Source of the DNA: Legionella sp.
Lineage (GTDB): Bacteria > Pseudomonadota > Gammaproteobacteria > Legionellales > Legionellaceae
Assembly (NCBI GenBank): GCA_009995425.1
Contig: JAACPN010000012.1
Location: forward strand, 1 to 42,440
Length of the DNA stretch: 42,440 nucleotides
Direction: 5' to 3'
In this document: piece by piece, positions 19,407 through 29,942 of the stretch
Layout: every line of letters starts with the position of its first letter
Position numbering within the stretch: position 1 is the first letter of the stretch
Notes under the pieces: model-generated
The model's database searches: none
Told to the model about the DNA's origin: nothing
The model's input: only the letters and a program-made list of their open reading frames with translations
Translations under genes and position numbers: made by a program

Positions 19407-20689
19407 AATTACAACATAAAAATAGAATTATTTTTGCCGCCATGATGGGAAATTTAGTCGAAACATTTGATTTAGCTATTTGTGGTTTACTCTCGCTTCA
19501 CCTTGCAAAATATCTTCATGCTAATTCCACCGAGGGATTATTTTTTGTTTTGTTAAGCTTTTGTGCAGGTTATTTGGCAAGACCTTTCGGTGCGATATTT
19601 ATGGGCTTTTTTTCTGACCGTTATGGCAGAAAAATCATGATGGCTGCATCCATTTTTTTTATGGGTATAGCAACCGCGTGCATTGGCTTTATTCCAGCCT
19701 ATAGCAGTATCGGAAACCTCGCGCTGTTTTTACTCTTGCCCTTACGTATTATTCAAAGCTTTGCTTGCGGCGCCGAATATTTAAATTCGTCTGCTTTTTT
19801 AGTGGAGTGCGCGGCTAAAAATCGTAAAGGCTTCTCAGCCAGTTGGAGTTCTTTTGGAGGCACTGCCGGTGTGATGATAGCAACCCTAACAACACTGGCA
19901 GTTGTACATTTTAGCAAAAAGCATCCTGATCTAGAATGGCTTATTTGGCGCGTACCGTTTGTGCTTGCGCTCGTGGGATCATCCGTTGGACTTTATATGC
20001 GCTTGTGCATGCCTGAAAGCTTAGAGTACGTACTGTATTATAGCGACCACAAAAAGCCTAGTTTCACACAATTAAGGCAAGAATCCATACAATACATCAA
20101 GCATCAAAAAGTAAAAGCTGCTCTCGTCATTGCCTTAAGTTTACTGGGTGTATCTACCTCCTTTTTGTTCTATGTGTATGGTCCTATTCAAGCGCAGGTT
20201 TATAATCATTTGAGCTACGCTGAAATTCTTGTTTCAAACTTTGTCGCTTTATCCGTCATGCTCATCACCTACCCAATTGTTGGTAAGTTATCTGATTCCT
20301 ATGACCGAATAACTATTATACGCTTCGCTTCATTAGCTCTACTGCTCTTATCACCATATTTTTTCCAAGCACTATCCGGCTATAGTTTGCAATATTTCAT
20401 GTTGATGCAAGCATGTGTTTCGATTCCCACAGCCGCTTTTTGCGCAGTTGTACCTGTCGTGCTTGCCGAACTATTTCCTCTTGAATTACGCTGCACTGTG
20501 CTTTCAACCCTTTACGCGATAGGCGCAAGCTGTGCTGCAGGATTTGCACCTGTACTGGCTTTCCATCTTGTCAAACAGACCGGTAACCCAAGTTCACCTA
20601 GCTGGATGATCACGTGTTTAGTTTTATTTGTTTGGGGGATATTGATGTTATCGCAAAAAAGAGAAGCTGAAAAAATAGTCTACAATTAA
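19403..20689 (+). CDS. MFS transporter, metabolite:proton symporter (ProP-like) family
   Basis: The 428-residue protein has about 12 hydrophobic helices. It shows the MHS-family traits: an N-terminal GNLVETFDLAICG in place of the usual GNxLEWYDF, LARPFGAIFMGFFSDRYGRK (motif A region), and a second-half match LSDSYDRITII. WRVPFVLALVGSSVGLYMRL is typical of the middle loop. Members carry compatible solutes, citrate, shikimate or similar metabolites with protons. The substrate cannot be told. It overlaps the upstream 200-residue gene by four bases. Confidence 0.85.
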   Translation: MKLQHKNRIIFAAMMGNLVETFDLAICGLLSLHLAKYLHANSTEGLFFVLLSFCAGYLARPFGAIFMGFFSDRYGRKIMMAASIFFMGIATACIGFIPAYSSIGNLALFLLLPLRIIQSFACGAEYLNSSAFLVECAAKNRKGFSASWSSFGGTAGVMIATLTTLAVVHFSKKHPDLEWLIWRVPFVLALVGSSVGLYMRLCMPESLEYVLYYSDHKKPSFTQLRQESIQYIKHQKVKAALVIALSLLGVSTSFLFYVYGPIQAQVYNHLSYAEILVSNFVALSVMLITYPIVGKLSDSYDRITIIRFASLALLLLSPYFFQALSGYSLQYFMLMQACVSIPTAAFCAVVPVVLAELFPLELRCTVLSTLYAIGASCAAGFAPVLAFHLVKQTGNPSSPSWMITCLVLFVWGILMLSQKREAEKIVYN

Positions 20690-20738
20690 TTTCAGCAAAC
20701 GTCATGAACCTGGGGTTTTATTCATGAACATAATCGTT

Positions 20739-20744
20739 TATAAT
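20739..20744 (+). promoter_or_regulatory. Candidate -10 box for the hemA operon
   Basis: TATAAT lies 49 bases before the hemA ATG, in a 104-base gap after the MFS gene. The -35 position is poor (TTTTAT at 17 bases). An 8-base direct repeat, TCATGAAC, occurs at 20703 and 20722 and could be an operator, but it may be chance. Confidence 0.3.
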
Positions 20745-20793
20745 TCACGCTCGGCATATTTTAAATAACCAGCATACAGGCTTTAATAAATCT

Positions 20794-22068
20794 ATGGTGT
20801 TCGTCGCCTCCGGCCTTAATTATAAAACAGCCCCACTCACGCTTCGCGAGAAAATGGCGCAACTTTCGTCACCAGACCATGCCCCACTGGAGCGTTTACT
20901 TCGCCTGCCATTTATGCATGAAGCCGTTATTTTATCAACCTGCAATCGTACAGAAATCTATTGCAAAACGGATAAACCATCGCTTTTAATTTCCTGGCTT
21001 GCTGAAGAGATAAATTTATCTGTTGATTCACTGGCACCCCATATGTACCAGTATCAAGGCTATGAGGCACTACAACACTTGCTACGCGTGGCAAGTGGGC
21101 TTGATTCCATGATGTTGGGTGAGCCTCAAATTCTTGGTCAACTCAAGCAAGCATTCCGTGCAGCAGATGAACGAAACGGCGTGAAATCTCAACTTCACCA
21201 AATCTTTCCTTTTGTATTTAATGCAAGCAAACGCATTCGAACAAAAAGCGGTATTGGTAGCAATCCGATTTCGATTGCCTCAGCTGCTGCTCGTCTTATT
21301 GGTCAATTATTTTCAAATTATGAATCGCTTGAAATTTTTATTATTGGTTCAGGTGAGACAGCGGCTTTAGTTGCAAAATATTTATATCAGCACGGTGCAC
21401 GAAAATTTACAATTGCGAGTCGCACACGAGAAAATGCTGATAAATTAGCACTACAATGGCATGCTGAATCTTTAAGTATCACGGATATTCCGACGCAACT
21501 ACCCAAAGCCGACGTGGTTATTTCAGCCACAGCCTGCCCCCTGCCTTTTATCGACAAATCCATGGTTCAGCAAGCGTTGGCAACAACTAAAGAAAAAACG
21601 ATGTGCTTTTTAGATTTAGCAGTTCCACGTGATATAACCCCGGATGTCGCGGAACTTAAACATGTTTTTTTATATAATATCGATGATTTACACATGACGA
21701 TTGAAAGCGGACTCAACGAAAGGCGCGCTGCAGCTATACGTGCAGAAGCACTCATAGAGCCCGAGTTAGAACACTACATGCGCTCACATCGCACACGCCG
21801 AGCTCAACATGCCATTTGTGACTATCGCGAAAAAATGCAGCAGTTGGCGGAGCAAGAATTACAACGGGCAACTCAAAAAATAACAACCGGACAATGTGAG
21901 CATGCCGTGCTACGTGAATTTTCTGAACGCCTGACTAATAAATTAACTCATGAAACCACGGTCGGTCTTCGTCAAGCTGCAGCTGATGATCATCCCGAGT
22001 TGCTGACACTAACATCTTATCTTTTAAATACCACAACCTCGACATTGGATTATGAAAAAATCACTTAA
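20794..22068 (+). CDS. hemA: Glutamyl-tRNA reductase
   Basis: HemA reduces glutamyl-tRNA to glutamate-1-semialdehyde, the first committed step of C5-pathway haem synthesis. The 424-residue protein has the catalytic Cys50 in [11 protein letters not shown], the signature [19 protein letters not shown], and the NADPH-binding [15 protein letters not shown]. The dimerisation helix is at the C-terminus. It starts the hemA-prfA-prmC operon and overlaps prfA by 17 bases, an arrangement conserved in enteric bacteria. Confidence 0.96.
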   Translation: MVFVASGLNYKTAPLTLREKMAQLSSPDHAPLERLLRLPFMHEAVILSTCNRTEIYCKTDKPSLLISWLAEEINLSVDSLAPHMYQYQGYEALQHLLRVASGLDSMMLGEPQILGQLKQAFRAADERNGVKSQLHQIFPFVFNASKRIRTKSGIGSNPISIASAAARLIGQLFSNYESLEIFIIGSGETAALVAKYLYQHGARKFTIASRTRENADKLALQWHAESLSITDIPTQLPKADVVISATACPLPFIDKSMVQQALATTKEKTMCFLDLAVPRDITPDVAELKHVFLYNIDDLHMTIESGLNERRAAAIRAEALIEPELEHYMRSHRTRRAQHAICDYREKMQQLAEQELQRATQKITTGQCEHAVLREFSERLTNKLTHETTVGLRQAAADDHPELLTLTSYLLNTTTSTLDYEKIT

Positions 22069-23140
22069 ATTTAAACTTGAACAGTTGGTTGAGCGATTTG
22101 AAGAAATCAGCCATTTATTATCCGATCCGTCCGTAATTGCAAATAACGAACAGTTCAAAGCACTTTCAAAAGAATACGCGCAGCTTGAACCTGTAGCTGC
22201 AACATTTGACGCATGTTCTTCTGCAGAGTCAGAGCTTATTTCATTACAAGAACTCATGGATTCTGATGACGCTGAAATGGCCTCTATGGCAGCAGATGAA
22301 ATACCCGCAATCAAAGAAAAAATTAAAGTACAGCAAGAAACATTGCAAATGCACCTGATTCCTAAAGATCCTCATGACGAAGGAAACGTCTATCTTGAAG
22401 TACGCGCAGGCACAGGTGGCGACGAAGCGGCCATCTTTGCTGGTGATTTATTTAAAATGTACTCAAGATTTGCTGAAACTGAAGGCTGGCAGTTAGAAAT
22501 TATCAGTACGAATCATAGTGAACACGGTGGCTTCAAAGAAATTATTGCGCGTATTATCGGCAAAAATGTTTATTCAAAGCTAAAATTTGAATCAGGTGCG
22601 CATCGCGTGCAGCGTGTACCTGAAACAGAATCTCAAGGACGTGTACATACCTCGGCATGTACCGTTGCTGTTATGCCTGAAGTTGATGAAATTCATGATA
22701 TCGAAATCAAGTCAGACGATTTGCGTATTGATACCTATCGCTCTTCTGGTGCGGGTGGTCAGCATGTCAATAAAACTGATTCGGCTGTTCGTATCACCCA
22801 TATTCCAACCGGCACGGTCGTTGAATGTCAGGATGAGCGTTCTCAGCATAAGAATAAAGCACGTGCCATGAATTTATTAAAAACACGCATTCTCAACGCT
22901 CAGCAACAAAAGCAACGAGACGAACAAGCAGAAACACGTCGTTCGCTTGTAGGAAGTGGCGATCGTTCGGAGCGTATTCGAACGTATAATTATCCTCAAG
23001 GTCGTTTAACCGATCATCGTATTAATTTAACGTTATATCAGCTATCCGACGTACTCGCGGGCCAGCTTTCTCTTGTTATTGAGCCTTTGAAACGCGAGCA
23101 TCAAGCGGATCAACTTGCTCATTTAGGTCAGCATGATTGA
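22052..23140 (+). CDS. prfA: Peptide chain release factor 1
   Basis: RF1 reads UAA and UAG stop codons and triggers peptide release. The 362-residue protein shows [15 protein letters not shown], the stop-codon reading tripeptide PxT as Pro190-Glu191-Thr192 (PAT in E. coli), and the GGQ motif at 235-237 in SGAGGQHVN, target of methylation by PrmC encoded next. The first 17 bases lie inside hemA, and the end overlaps prmC by eight bases, so the three are one unit. Confidence 0.96.
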   Translation: MKKSLKFKLEQLVERFEEISHLLSDPSVIANNEQFKALSKEYAQLEPVAATFDACSSAESELISLQELMDSDDAEMASMAADEIPAIKEKIKVQQETLQMHLIPKDPHDEGNVYLEVRAGTGGDEAAIFAGDLFKMYSRFAETEGWQLEIISTNHSEHGGFKEIIARIIGKNVYSKLKFESGAHRVQRVPETESQGRVHTSACTVAVMPEVDEIHDIEIKSDDLRIDTYRSSGAGGQHVNKTDSAVRITHIPTGTVVECQDERSQHKNKARAMNLLKTRILNAQQQKQRDEQAETRRSLVGSGDRSERIRTYNYPQGRLTDHRINLTLYQLSDVLAGQLSLVIEPLKREHQADQLAHLGQHD

Positions 23141-23969
23141 TATTAAACAAGCACTAAAAAAAGCCGTACTGCATCTATCATTAACAAGCCCAACGCCTCA
23201 ACTAGATGCTGAAATTTTGCTATGTCACGTTTTAAAAAAAAATCGAGCTTATTTATATGCTTATAGCGAGCACGTGCTTGACACCTCGTCGCATCAATTA
23301 TTTGAATCTCTCATAGAAAAACGCTTCGAAGGCATGCCGATAGCGTATTTAACACAGGAACGCGAATTCTGGTCATTACCTCTTTATGTTACATCAGATA
23401 CATTGATACCCAGACCTGAAACAGAATTATTGATTGACCTGGCTTTATCGTTATTAGGTCAACGCTCACATTGCTCAGTGCTTGAATTGGGCACAGGAAC
23501 CGGTGCAATTTCAATAGCGTTAGCAACTGAAAAACCCGAGTGGAAAATTGTAGCAACCGATATCAGTAAGCCAGCACTTTGCGTGGCACAAAAAAATATT
23601 GAGCGGCATCAACTGCACAACATCACCCTGATGGAGTCTAATTGGTTTCAAACAATTCCAAACCAAACGTTTGATTTGATTATATCTAATCCACCCTACC
23701 TGGCTGAGCATGATCCTCACCAACATCAAGGTGACTTACGTTATGAGCCAAAACAGGCGCTCGTCAGTGGTGAAGATGGTTTAAATGATATAAAAACAAT
23801 TATCAAAACAAGCCGTCATTATTTAGTGACTGGCGGTTTACTCTTACTTGAGCACGGTTACAACCAAGCTCAAGATGTGGCAGAATGTCTTTTAAGCGAG
23901 CAATATCATCACGTGCAGTGCTGGCAAGACACCGCAGGGCTTGATCGCGTGAGTGCGGGATCGTATTAA
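23133..23969 (+). CDS. prmC: Release factor N5-glutamine methyltransferase
   Basis: PrmC methylates the Gln of the GGQ motif in RF1 and RF2 with S-adenosylmethionine. The 278-residue protein has an N-terminal helical substrate domain with [15 protein letters not shown], then PRPETELL, the SAM-binding [16 protein letters not shown] (116-131), and the NPPY active-site motif at 186-189. It overlaps prfA by eight bases. A 148-base gap follows before rpoD. Confidence 0.95.
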   Translation: MIDIKQALKKAVLHLSLTSPTPQLDAEILLCHVLKKNRAYLYAYSEHVLDTSSHQLFESLIEKRFEGMPIAYLTQEREFWSLPLYVTSDTLIPRPETELLIDLALSLLGQRSHCSVLELGTGTGAISIALATEKPEWKIVATDISKPALCVAQKNIERHQLHNITLMESNWFQTIPNQTFDLIISNPPYLAEHDPHQHQGDLRYEPKQALVSGEDGLNDIKTIIKTSRHYLVTGGLLLLEHGYNQAQDVAECLLSEQYHHVQCWQDTAGLDRVSAGSY

Positions 23970-24058
23970 ACCCCAATAATTTGTTTCAAAAAACATCATT
24001 TATCTATATTTTAGTAAGAAGATGCTCTAATAACCTAGCATCTTTGAACAAGCCAGTT

Positions 24059-24064
24059 TATAAT
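24059..24064 (+). promoter_or_regulatory. Candidate -10 box for rpoD
   Basis: TATAAT lies 53 bases before the rpoD ATG in the 148-base gap after prmC. TTGAAC at 24044 is too close (9-base spacer) to be its -35, so the -35 match is weak. Confidence 0.3.
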
Positions 24065-24117
24065 TGAAGCTATTTTAACCGCGTGCAAACGCATTCAACA
24101 TTTAAGACTGAAATTAT

Positions 24118-25971
24118 ATGTCCCTAAATGATCAAGAACAGCAACGATCCCAAATTGCCAAAGTTATTAGCTTAGGCAAAGAACAGGGTTATCTCACCTA
24201 CCTTCAAATCAATGATTTAATGCCTAGTATCGTTGATACAGAGCACTTTGATGACATTATTAATAAGCTTGAAGGAATGAATATTAAGGTATTCGAAAGA
24301 GCACCAAGCTCGGATGAACTTCTTTTGTTAGGAAACACGGAAGAAGCTCCTGAAGATGTCGAAGAAGCCGCAGCCGTACTTGCATCGGTCGCCAAAGAAA
24401 CAGGAACAAGCGATCCAGTACGTATGTACATGCGTGAAATGGGTACGGTTGAACTGCTAACGCGCGAAGGTGAAATTCGAATTGCTAAGCGTATTGAAGA
24501 AGGTATTCTTCAGGTATTAAAAACAATTTCGCAATATCCAGAAATTGTCGAACTCCTTCTTAATAATTACACCTTAGTTGAAGCTGATGAGATGCGTTTG
24601 CATGATATCATCAGCGGGTTTTCTGATGGCGAGGAAGAGGCAGGCCCTTCTGCAATTGGCTCGATGCTTGATGAAACAGAAGAAGATTCCGTCGATGATG
24701 ACCAAGATGATGACGACGGTGCGGTTGAAGGCGATCTCGATACAGGTCCAAATCCTGAGCAAGCTAAAATCTACTTTGATGAGCTTCGCGAATATTTTAC
24801 AAATGTATCGAACTCACTTGAGCAATATGGACGAAACGCACAGCAAACCCTAGACCATATCGCGTTGATGTCAGAATCATTTTTAAAATTAAAACTCACT
24901 GCAAAACAATTGGATAAATTAACACGCCATTTCCGCCAATTACGTAATGAAGTGCGTGAACTTGAGCGGCATATTATGCGTCTTTGCCTTGAAAAAGGAC
25001 GCATTCCTAGAAAACTGTTTATCGATACGTTCCCAGGTAAAGAAACCGATACTAATTGGCTTGATAACCTCATTGAAAAACATGCTAAAGTTTTGGAACT
25101 TGACCGTATTCGCATGATTGAAGCTGAAGTTAAACAGCAACAAATCAAGTTACTTAGACTTGAACAAGCATGTGGCTTAACCATTGCTGAAACAAAAGAT
25201 GTTAATCGCAAAATGTCACTTGGCGAAGCTAAAGCACGTCGAGCAAAAAAAGAGATGGTTGAAGCCAACTTAAGGCTGGTGATTTCAATAGCAAAAAAAT
25301 ACACTAATCGAGGACTTCAGTTTCTTGATCTGATTCAAGAAGGTAATATTGGCTTAATGAAAGCCGTTGATAAATTTGAGTACCGTCGTGGTTATAAATT
25401 TTCTACCTATGCGACGTGGTGGATTAGACAAGCCATTACTCGCTCTATTGCTGATCAGGCACGTACGATACGTATTCCGGTACATATGATTGAGACGATT
25501 AATAAACTTAATCGAATTTCACGACAAATTTTACAAGAAACTGGCCGCGAAGCAACACCTGAAGAGCTTGCTGAAAAAATGGAGTTGAGCGAAGATAAAA
25601 TTCGCAAAGTCTTAAAAATAGCCAAAGAGCCCATCTCCATGGAGACACCTGTTGGCGATGATGACGAATCGCGTTTAGGTGATTTTATTCATGATGAAAA
25701 CTTATCGTCTCCAATTGATTCCGCAACGGAGGAAGGGCTTCGTGAAGCGACACTTGAAATTCTTGAAACACTGACACCACGTGAGGCTAAAGTGTTACGT
25801 ATGCGTTTTGGAATTGAAATGAATACGGACCATACGCTTGAAGAAGTGGGCAAACAATTTGATGTAACGCGTGAGAGAATTCGTCAAATTGAAGCTAAAG
25901 CGCTTCGCAAACTGCGACATCCATCACGTTCGGAAAAGTTACGTAGCTTTATCGATACAGAAGAAGCGTAA
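24118..25971 (+). CDS. rpoD: RNA polymerase primary sigma factor (sigma-70)
   Basis: RpoD directs RNA polymerase to housekeeping promoters. The 617-residue length equals the gammaproteobacterial type. Region 1.1 covers about 1-80. [20 protein letters not shown] marks region 1.2. An acidic stretch rich in Asp (about 180-205) lies in the non-conserved insert. Regions 2.1-2.4 include [20 protein letters not shown] and [20 protein letters not shown]. Region 3 has [13 protein letters not shown], and region 4 ends with [19 protein letters not shown]. In many relatives dnaG precedes rpoD; here prmC does. Confidence 0.98.
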   Translation: MSLNDQEQQRSQIAKVISLGKEQGYLTYLQINDLMPSIVDTEHFDDIINKLEGMNIKVFERAPSSDELLLLGNTEEAPEDVEEAAAVLASVAKETGTSDPVRMYMREMGTVELLTREGEIRIAKRIEEGILQVLKTISQYPEIVELLLNNYTLVEADEMRLHDIISGFSDGEEEAGPSAIGSMLDETEEDSVDDDQDDDDGAVEGDLDTGPNPEQAKIYFDELREYFTNVSNSLEQYGRNAQQTLDHIALMSESFLKLKLTAKQLDKLTRHFRQLRNEVRELERHIMRLCLEKGRIPRKLFIDTFPGKETDTNWLDNLIEKHAKVLELDRIRMIEAEVKQQQIKLLRLEQACGLTIAETKDVNRKMSLGEAKARRAKKEMVEANLRLVISIAKKYTNRGLQFLDLIQEGNIGLMKAVDKFEYRRGYKFSTYATWWIRQAITRSIADQARTIRIPVHMIETINKLNRISRQILQETGREATPEELAEKMELSEDKIRKVLKIAKEPISMETPVGDDDESRLGDFIHDENLSSPIDSATEEGLREATLEILETLTPREAKVLRMRFGIEMNTDHTLEEVGKQFDVTRERIRQIEAKALRKLRHPSRSEKLRSFIDTEEA

Positions 25972-25983
25972 ATCAATCACACG

Positions 25984-26027
25984 TCCCTCTTTTTTAGTAT
26001 AAATAACCTAAAAAGGGGGATTTTTTT
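25984..26027 (+). terminator. Rho-independent terminator after rpoD
   Basis: The left arm at 25984-25997 (TCCCTCTTTTTTAG) pairs with the right arm at 26008-26020 (CTAAAAAGGGGGA), with one G-T pair, a single-base bulge and a 10-base loop. Seven T residues follow directly. It lies 12 bases after the rpoD stop. Confidence 0.85.
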
Positions 26028-26153
26028 ACTAAACAGTTTCAATCTAACCGTTAATAACATTATCTGATTACAAAAAAAACAAAAAAATCACTGGACATGA
26101 ATTAAATCCTTGTGGTATTTTTATCCCACAATTCAATTTTAGGTACATATTTA

Positions 26154-26588
26154 ATGAAAAAAACATTAAAAACCGCATTACTCTGCTTAACCACCCTGTT
26201 TGCAGCACCAACCTTTGCTATGAGTGGTCAATATGGTCCTTATGATTATATATTACCGGTCAACGAACCCCTGATGATTCCCAATCTATCCATGTGGTCA
26301 ATTACGGCAGAATGCACTATTATTAGCAACGTACAGGATAATTTAATTGCTGTTAAAGCATTATATAAAAAAGGCTCAGTCAACGATGTTAAGTTGAAAC
26401 GTGGTGATATTTTGATGGTCAGTGTGGATGCAGGCGATGTACTACATCTCGAAGCAGAATCAGGGGCTCGTGTAGAACTTACCAACGAAGGTAGTGAAGA
26501 GATAACAGCCCGCTGTTATGCAAGCTTTACCCCTAAGCAATCTAAGCATGATGCATCATTCATGCCAGAAGAAACACCAAACGTCTAA
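26154..26588 (+). CDS. Small secreted protein of unknown function
   Basis: The ATG at 26154 gives 144 residues with a classic signal peptide ([20 protein letters not shown], cleavage near FAMSG). A longer in-frame start at 26112 would place 14 poor residues before it and is less likely. The mature part, about 120 residues, looks beta-rich with two or three cysteines (in TAECTII and ARCYASF). A charged, proline-containing tail follows. I know no function. It stands alone after the rpoD terminator and its stop overlaps the convergent prfC end by four bases. Confidence 0.7.
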   Translation: MKKTLKTALLCLTTLFAAPTFAMSGQYGPYDYILPVNEPLMIPNLSMWSITAECTIISNVQDNLIAVKALYKKGSVNDVKLKRGDILMVSVDAGDVLHLEAESGARVELTNEGSEEITARCYASFTPKQSKHDASFMPEETPNV

Positions 26589-28168
26589 TGCTCACGCGTT
26601 GCAACAAAACGAATTTTGGGATAACGCTCTTCAGCTAACGTTAAATTAACGCGAGTCGGTGCGAGGTACATAAGTGCTTCGCTACCGTCAAGCGCCAAAT
26701 AATCTTCAGCTTTACGTTTAAACTCAGCAAAAGCTTTATCATCATCAGAATACACCCAACGCGCACAAGAAACATTTGCCGCTTCATAAACACAATGTAC
26801 TTTGTATTCATGGAGAAGTCGATGAGCCACCACATCAAACTGAAGCACGCCTACAGCACCTAAAATTAAATCGCTTCGACCCAAGGGGCGAAAAATCTGT
26901 GTAGCACCTTCTTCAGATAGCTCAATTAACCCCTTCAGCAACGCTTTGCTTTTGAGCGGATCTTTCAAGCGCACAACACGGAATAGTTCAGGTGCGAAAT
27001 TAGGTATACCTGTAAACTTTAAGCTTTCACCTTCTGTAAACGTGTCTCCAATACGAATGGTCCCATGATTATGCAAGCCAATAATATCACCTGAAAACGC
27101 TTCGACTGCATGCACACGATCACTTGCCATAAACGTTAGGGCATTACTTAGTAATACCTCTTTACCTATTCGCAAATGTTTGACTTTCATGCCCTTTTTA
27201 AACTGACCGGAGCAGACACGCATAAAAGCAATACGATCGCGATGTTTAGGATCCATGTTGGCTTGAATTTTAAAAACAAATCCCGTAAGTTTTTCTTCAT
27301 CCGGCTGAACCACACGTTCTTTGGCCTCTCGAGCTTGAGGTTGCGGTGCAAAGGTTACAAAATCATCCAATAGTTCTTTAATACCAAAGTTATTTATCGC
27401 TGAGCCAAAATAAACTGGCGTTAATTTTCCTAATAAATAATCATTCATATCAAAAACATGTGACGCGCCTTTGACAAGTTCGATTTCATCACGCAAGTCT
27501 TCTGCATCAGCTTGTCCGATCAATCTGTTTAATTCCGGGTTATCAATGCCTTGTATCACCACTGCATTTTGGCGCTCTTTATTTTTACCCTGCTGATATA
27601 AATAAATACGGTCTTGATAAAGATGATATATGCCTTTAAAACGCTTCCCCATCCCGACAGGCCACGTAACCGGCGCGCACTGAATCTTTAAGATTGTTTC
27701 AATTTCATCTAATAGCTCGATCGGCTCACGCCCTTCTCGGTCTAATTTATTAATAAACGTCATGATGGGTGTATCACGTAAGCGACAAACTTCCATAAGC
27801 TTTACGGTACGGTTTTCAACACCTTTAGCAACATCAATAACCATAAGTGCTGAATCTACTGCCGTCAGTGTTCTATACGTATCTTCCGAAAAATCTTCAT
27901 GACCGGGTGTATCAAGCAAATTCATGACATGTTCTAAATGTACAAACTGCATGACCGATGTTGTAACAGAAATGCCCCGCTCTTTTTCCATTTCCATCCA
28001 ATCTGAGGTCGCATGACGAGATGCTTTTCGACCTTTAACCGTACCGGCCAATTGAATAGCACCTCCAAAAAGCAGTAACTTTTCTGTCAGCGTCGTCTTA
28101 CCTGCATCAGGATGAGAAATAATGGCAAAGGTACGACGTTTCTTAAAATCACTGTAAAAATCTGACAT
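26585..28168 (-). CDS. prfC: Peptide chain release factor 3
   Basis: RF3 is a GTPase that removes RF1 and RF2 from the ribosome after peptide release. The 527-residue length matches E. coli. GTPase motifs are [13 protein letters not shown] (P-loop), [12 protein letters not shown] (switch I), [16 protein letters not shown] (G3) and [12 protein letters not shown] (G4). Domains II and III follow, with [19 protein letters not shown] and [24 protein letters not shown] sequence precedes the start. It stands alone, convergent with the small secreted gene. Confidence 0.96.
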   Translation of the reverse strand: MSDFYSDFKKRRTFAIISHPDAGKTTLTEKLLLFGGAIQLAGTVKGRKASRHATSDWMEMEKERGISVTTSVMQFVHLEHVMNLLDTPGHEDFSEDTYRTLTAVDSALMVIDVAKGVENRTVKLMEVCRLRDTPIMTFINKLDREGREPIELLDEIETILKIQCAPVTWPVGMGKRFKGIYHLYQDRIYLYQQGKNKERQNAVVIQGIDNPELNRLIGQADAEDLRDEIELVKGASHVFDMNDYLLGKLTPVYFGSAINNFGIKELLDDFVTFAPQPQAREAKERVVQPDEEKLTGFVFKIQANMDPKHRDRIAFMRVCSGQFKKGMKVKHLRIGKEVLLSNALTFMASDRVHAVEAFSGDIIGLHNHGTIRIGDTFTEGESLKFTGIPNFAPELFRVVRLKDPLKSKALLKGLIELSEEGATQIFRPLGRSDLILGAVGVLQFDVVAHRLLHEYKVHCVYEAANVSCARWVYSDDDKAFAEFKRKAEDYLALDGSEALMYLAPTRVNLTLAEERYPKIRFVATREH

Positions 28169-28339
28169 GCACCACCCAAGTTAAATAACACATAAAATTA
28201 TCCTCGCATTTTAAGCATATAACCCCCAAAAAACAATGTTTTCATGGACGATCAAAGGGTCTTTGTGATAAAATTATACGTTTAATAACGCAAAGCAAAA
28301 TCATCTAATTGACCTTATTTTTTCGGATTGCATTCGGAT

Positions 28340-28885
28340 ATGAAAAAGATTTCCACAAGAACCTATTTAAAACTCATGGCTACAATTAAAGAAAATTGCC
28401 AAACTTATTTAGCAGTTTATGATGATGCATTTTCTCTCATGCATAAAATATCGCCCGACGATGCGTTTGATGATTATTTTGTAGGCACAGGCATTGATCT
28501 AGAAGAAGATATTATTTTAGATTCAGAAACAATGCGAACGGCAAAACAGCGTCTCGAACATCAGTATAATATAGCGAGCCATGCGGTACGAGATTGTATC
28601 GCTCAAATTCATTCATTGACCATCAGTGAAAAACAAGAAATTTTTAAACTCATATACGAACTTATGTATACATTCTGCACCAGCAGCCCTAGCGAAGAAA
28701 AGTTACCACCCTTTATTCACACACTTACGTTGGCCATCCAAGAGCGTTTTCCTACCGAAGTAACGCCCGCACCCGAACCCGTTATTGCACATCAAGCCCG
28801 CAGCATGTTTCCCCCAGAAAAAAGATATAAACAAGATACAACCAACGCAGAGATCGAGCCTGATAAACCTATTCGTGTAAATTAA
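28340..28885 (+). CDS. Unrecognised 181-residue protein
   Basis: I do not recognise it. With the ATG at 28340 (a TTG four codons upstream is also in frame) the protein is 181 residues, soluble and mostly helical in residues 1-140. It is acidic around residues 45-60 (IDLEEDIILDSE). The last 45 residues are proline-rich and charged, likely disordered. There is no signal peptide and no membrane helix. It sits alone between divergent prfC and the convergent ccm operon, six bases from the ccmI stop. The TTTGTGATAAAATTATAC stretch at about 28260-28280 might hold its promoter, without clear consensus. Confidence 0.6.
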   Translation: MKKISTRTYLKLMATIKENCQTYLAVYDDAFSLMHKISPDDAFDDYFVGTGIDLEEDIILDSETMRTAKQRLEHQYNIASHAVRDCIAQIHSLTISEKQEIFKLIYELMYTFCTSSPSEEKLPPFIHTLTLAIQERFPTEVTPAPEPVIAHQARSMFPPEKRYKQDTTNAEIEPDKPIRVN

Positions 28886-28891
28886 ACGACA

Positions 28892-29557
28892 TCATGACTT
28901 TATTCGCATACGCGCTTTTGCAATGGCTTGACGAAGCTTGCTTGCCTCTTCAGATCCTTGTGGAGCAAGCTTGAGCAACCGCTCCCAGTACATGACAGCT
29001 AATTGATTTTGATGTCGTTTATAAGCATCAAATGCAAGCATCGCAAGCGCATCAGGCTGGTCAGGATGGTGTTTAACAATCTCCAGCAATAACGCTCGAG
29101 CATTCTCATCAAATTGTTGATGGTTAAGCTCCCACACGCTTTGAACATAATGCAACGTATATTCTTGATAGTCAGGTGCAAGACGATGGGCTGTAGCAAA
29201 CGCTTGATTAGCATGTAACCAATCGGCTTCTGCAACATAGACCCGTCCCAGTAAAAACCACGCTTTTGCATCATTCGGTGATTTTTTTAAATGCATTTTA
29301 AAACGTTCAATAATGGCTTGGGTGCTTCCCAGCGATTGCACCACGGCTTCCGCTTGCTTTTGCTTAGCTTCGGCCAGATGAAACGCATGCCACTCAAAAA
29401 AACCACCCCATACACCATAAGCAAGCACCAGACCTACACAAAGCACAGGTGCAAGCATGATCACTAAGCGCCTAGCATGCCAAAATGGCCTAAGTGCAAC
29501 GACAATTCCTAATAAACCTAACGCAATCAATACACCAAGTAACAGCCATTCATGCAT
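28892..29557 (-). CDS. ccmI: Cytochrome c maturation TPR protein, short CcmI
   Basis: The 221-residue protein has two membrane helices (about 4-24 and 32-50) and then TPR-like repeats, visible as NDAKAWFLLGRVYVAEADW, the LHANQAFATAHRLAPDYQEY segment and QNQLAVMYWERLLKLAPQGS. CcmI holds apocytochrome c for haem ligation by CcmF/CcmH. It is much shorter than CcmI of about 400 residues and corresponds to the membrane part plus one TPR block. Its start overlaps ccmH by eight bases. It is the last gene of the operon. Confidence 0.85.
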   Translation of the reverse strand: MHEWLLLGVLIALGLLGIVVALRPFWHARRLVIMLAPVLCVGLVLAYGVWGGFFEWHAFHLAEAKQKQAEAVVQSLGSTQAIIERFKMHLKKSPNDAKAWFLLGRVYVAEADWLHANQAFATAHRLAPDYQEYTLHYVQSVWELNHQQFDENARALLLEIVKHHPDQPDALAMLAFDAYKRHQNQLAVMYWERLLKLAPQGSEEASKLRQAIAKARMRIKS

Positions 29558-29942
29558 GACGGGTTTTCCTCAAAAACAAAAAAAGCCCTATCGCTAAAAA
29601 TAAAGCCGGCCCGAACCAAAGCATAGAAGTCACCGCCTTAACCGGTGGCTTAAATAATATAAAATCACCGTATCGCATGGTTAAATAGCGCATGATCTCA
29701 TCATCACTTTCGCCCGCTTGAACATGAGCATACACTTCATCACGTAAATCTCTTGCAAGACCCGCATTAGAATCAGCTAAATCTTGGTTTTGACACACCA
29801 AACAACGTAAATCGCGTAATAAACCACGAAACTGCGCGTGTTTTTTTTGCGTATCAAAAGGATAGATTGCATCAGCATATAAAGCTTGTGATAAAAAAAC
29901 ACATAATATGATACACAAACCACTTAAAAATATACGCTTCAT
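29550..29942 (-). CDS. ccmH: Cytochrome c maturation thiol-reductase subunit CcmH
   Basis: The ATG at 29942 overlaps the ccmG stop (ATGA) and gives 130 residues with a signal peptide (MKRIFLSGLCIILCVFLSQA). The conserved redox motif LRCLVCQNQ is present, followed by DLRDEVYAHVQAGESDDEI, RYGDFILFKPP and a C-terminal membrane anchor (about 100-122). CcmH keeps the apocytochrome CXXCH thiols reduced for haem attachment. An upstream in-frame start at 29969 lies inside ccmG and is unlikely. Confidence 0.93.
   Translation of the reverse strand: MKRIFLSGLCIILCVFLSQALYADAIYPFDTQKKHAQFRGLLRDLRCLVCQNQDLADSNAGLARDLRDEVYAHVQAGESDDEIMRYLTMRYGDFILFKPPVKAVTSMLWFGPALFLAIGLFLFLRKTRHA

Noticed and set aside
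22619-22627. PET in place of PAT in the RF1 stop-codon reading tripeptide, considered as altered stop-codon use.
   Set aside because: The middle position varies among RF1 proteins, and Pro and Thr, which matter, are kept; genes here use all three stop codons in the normal way.
24644-24735. Asp/Glu-rich low-complexity stretch in rpoD, considered as an unusual insertion.
   Set aside because: Acidic non-conserved segments between regions 1.2 and 2.1 are normal in gammaproteobacterial RpoD, and the total length is standard.
24771-25304. A 177-residue reading opposite rpoD.
   Set aside because: It is fully antisense to conserved sigma-factor coding sequence and is serine/arginine-rich in the way shadow frames are.
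26110-26131. Inverted repeat TTGTGG...CCACAA before the small secreted gene, considered as a riboswitch or operator.
   Set aside because: Only six pairs with a 10-base loop and no known motif; listed only as a possibility in the finding for that gene.
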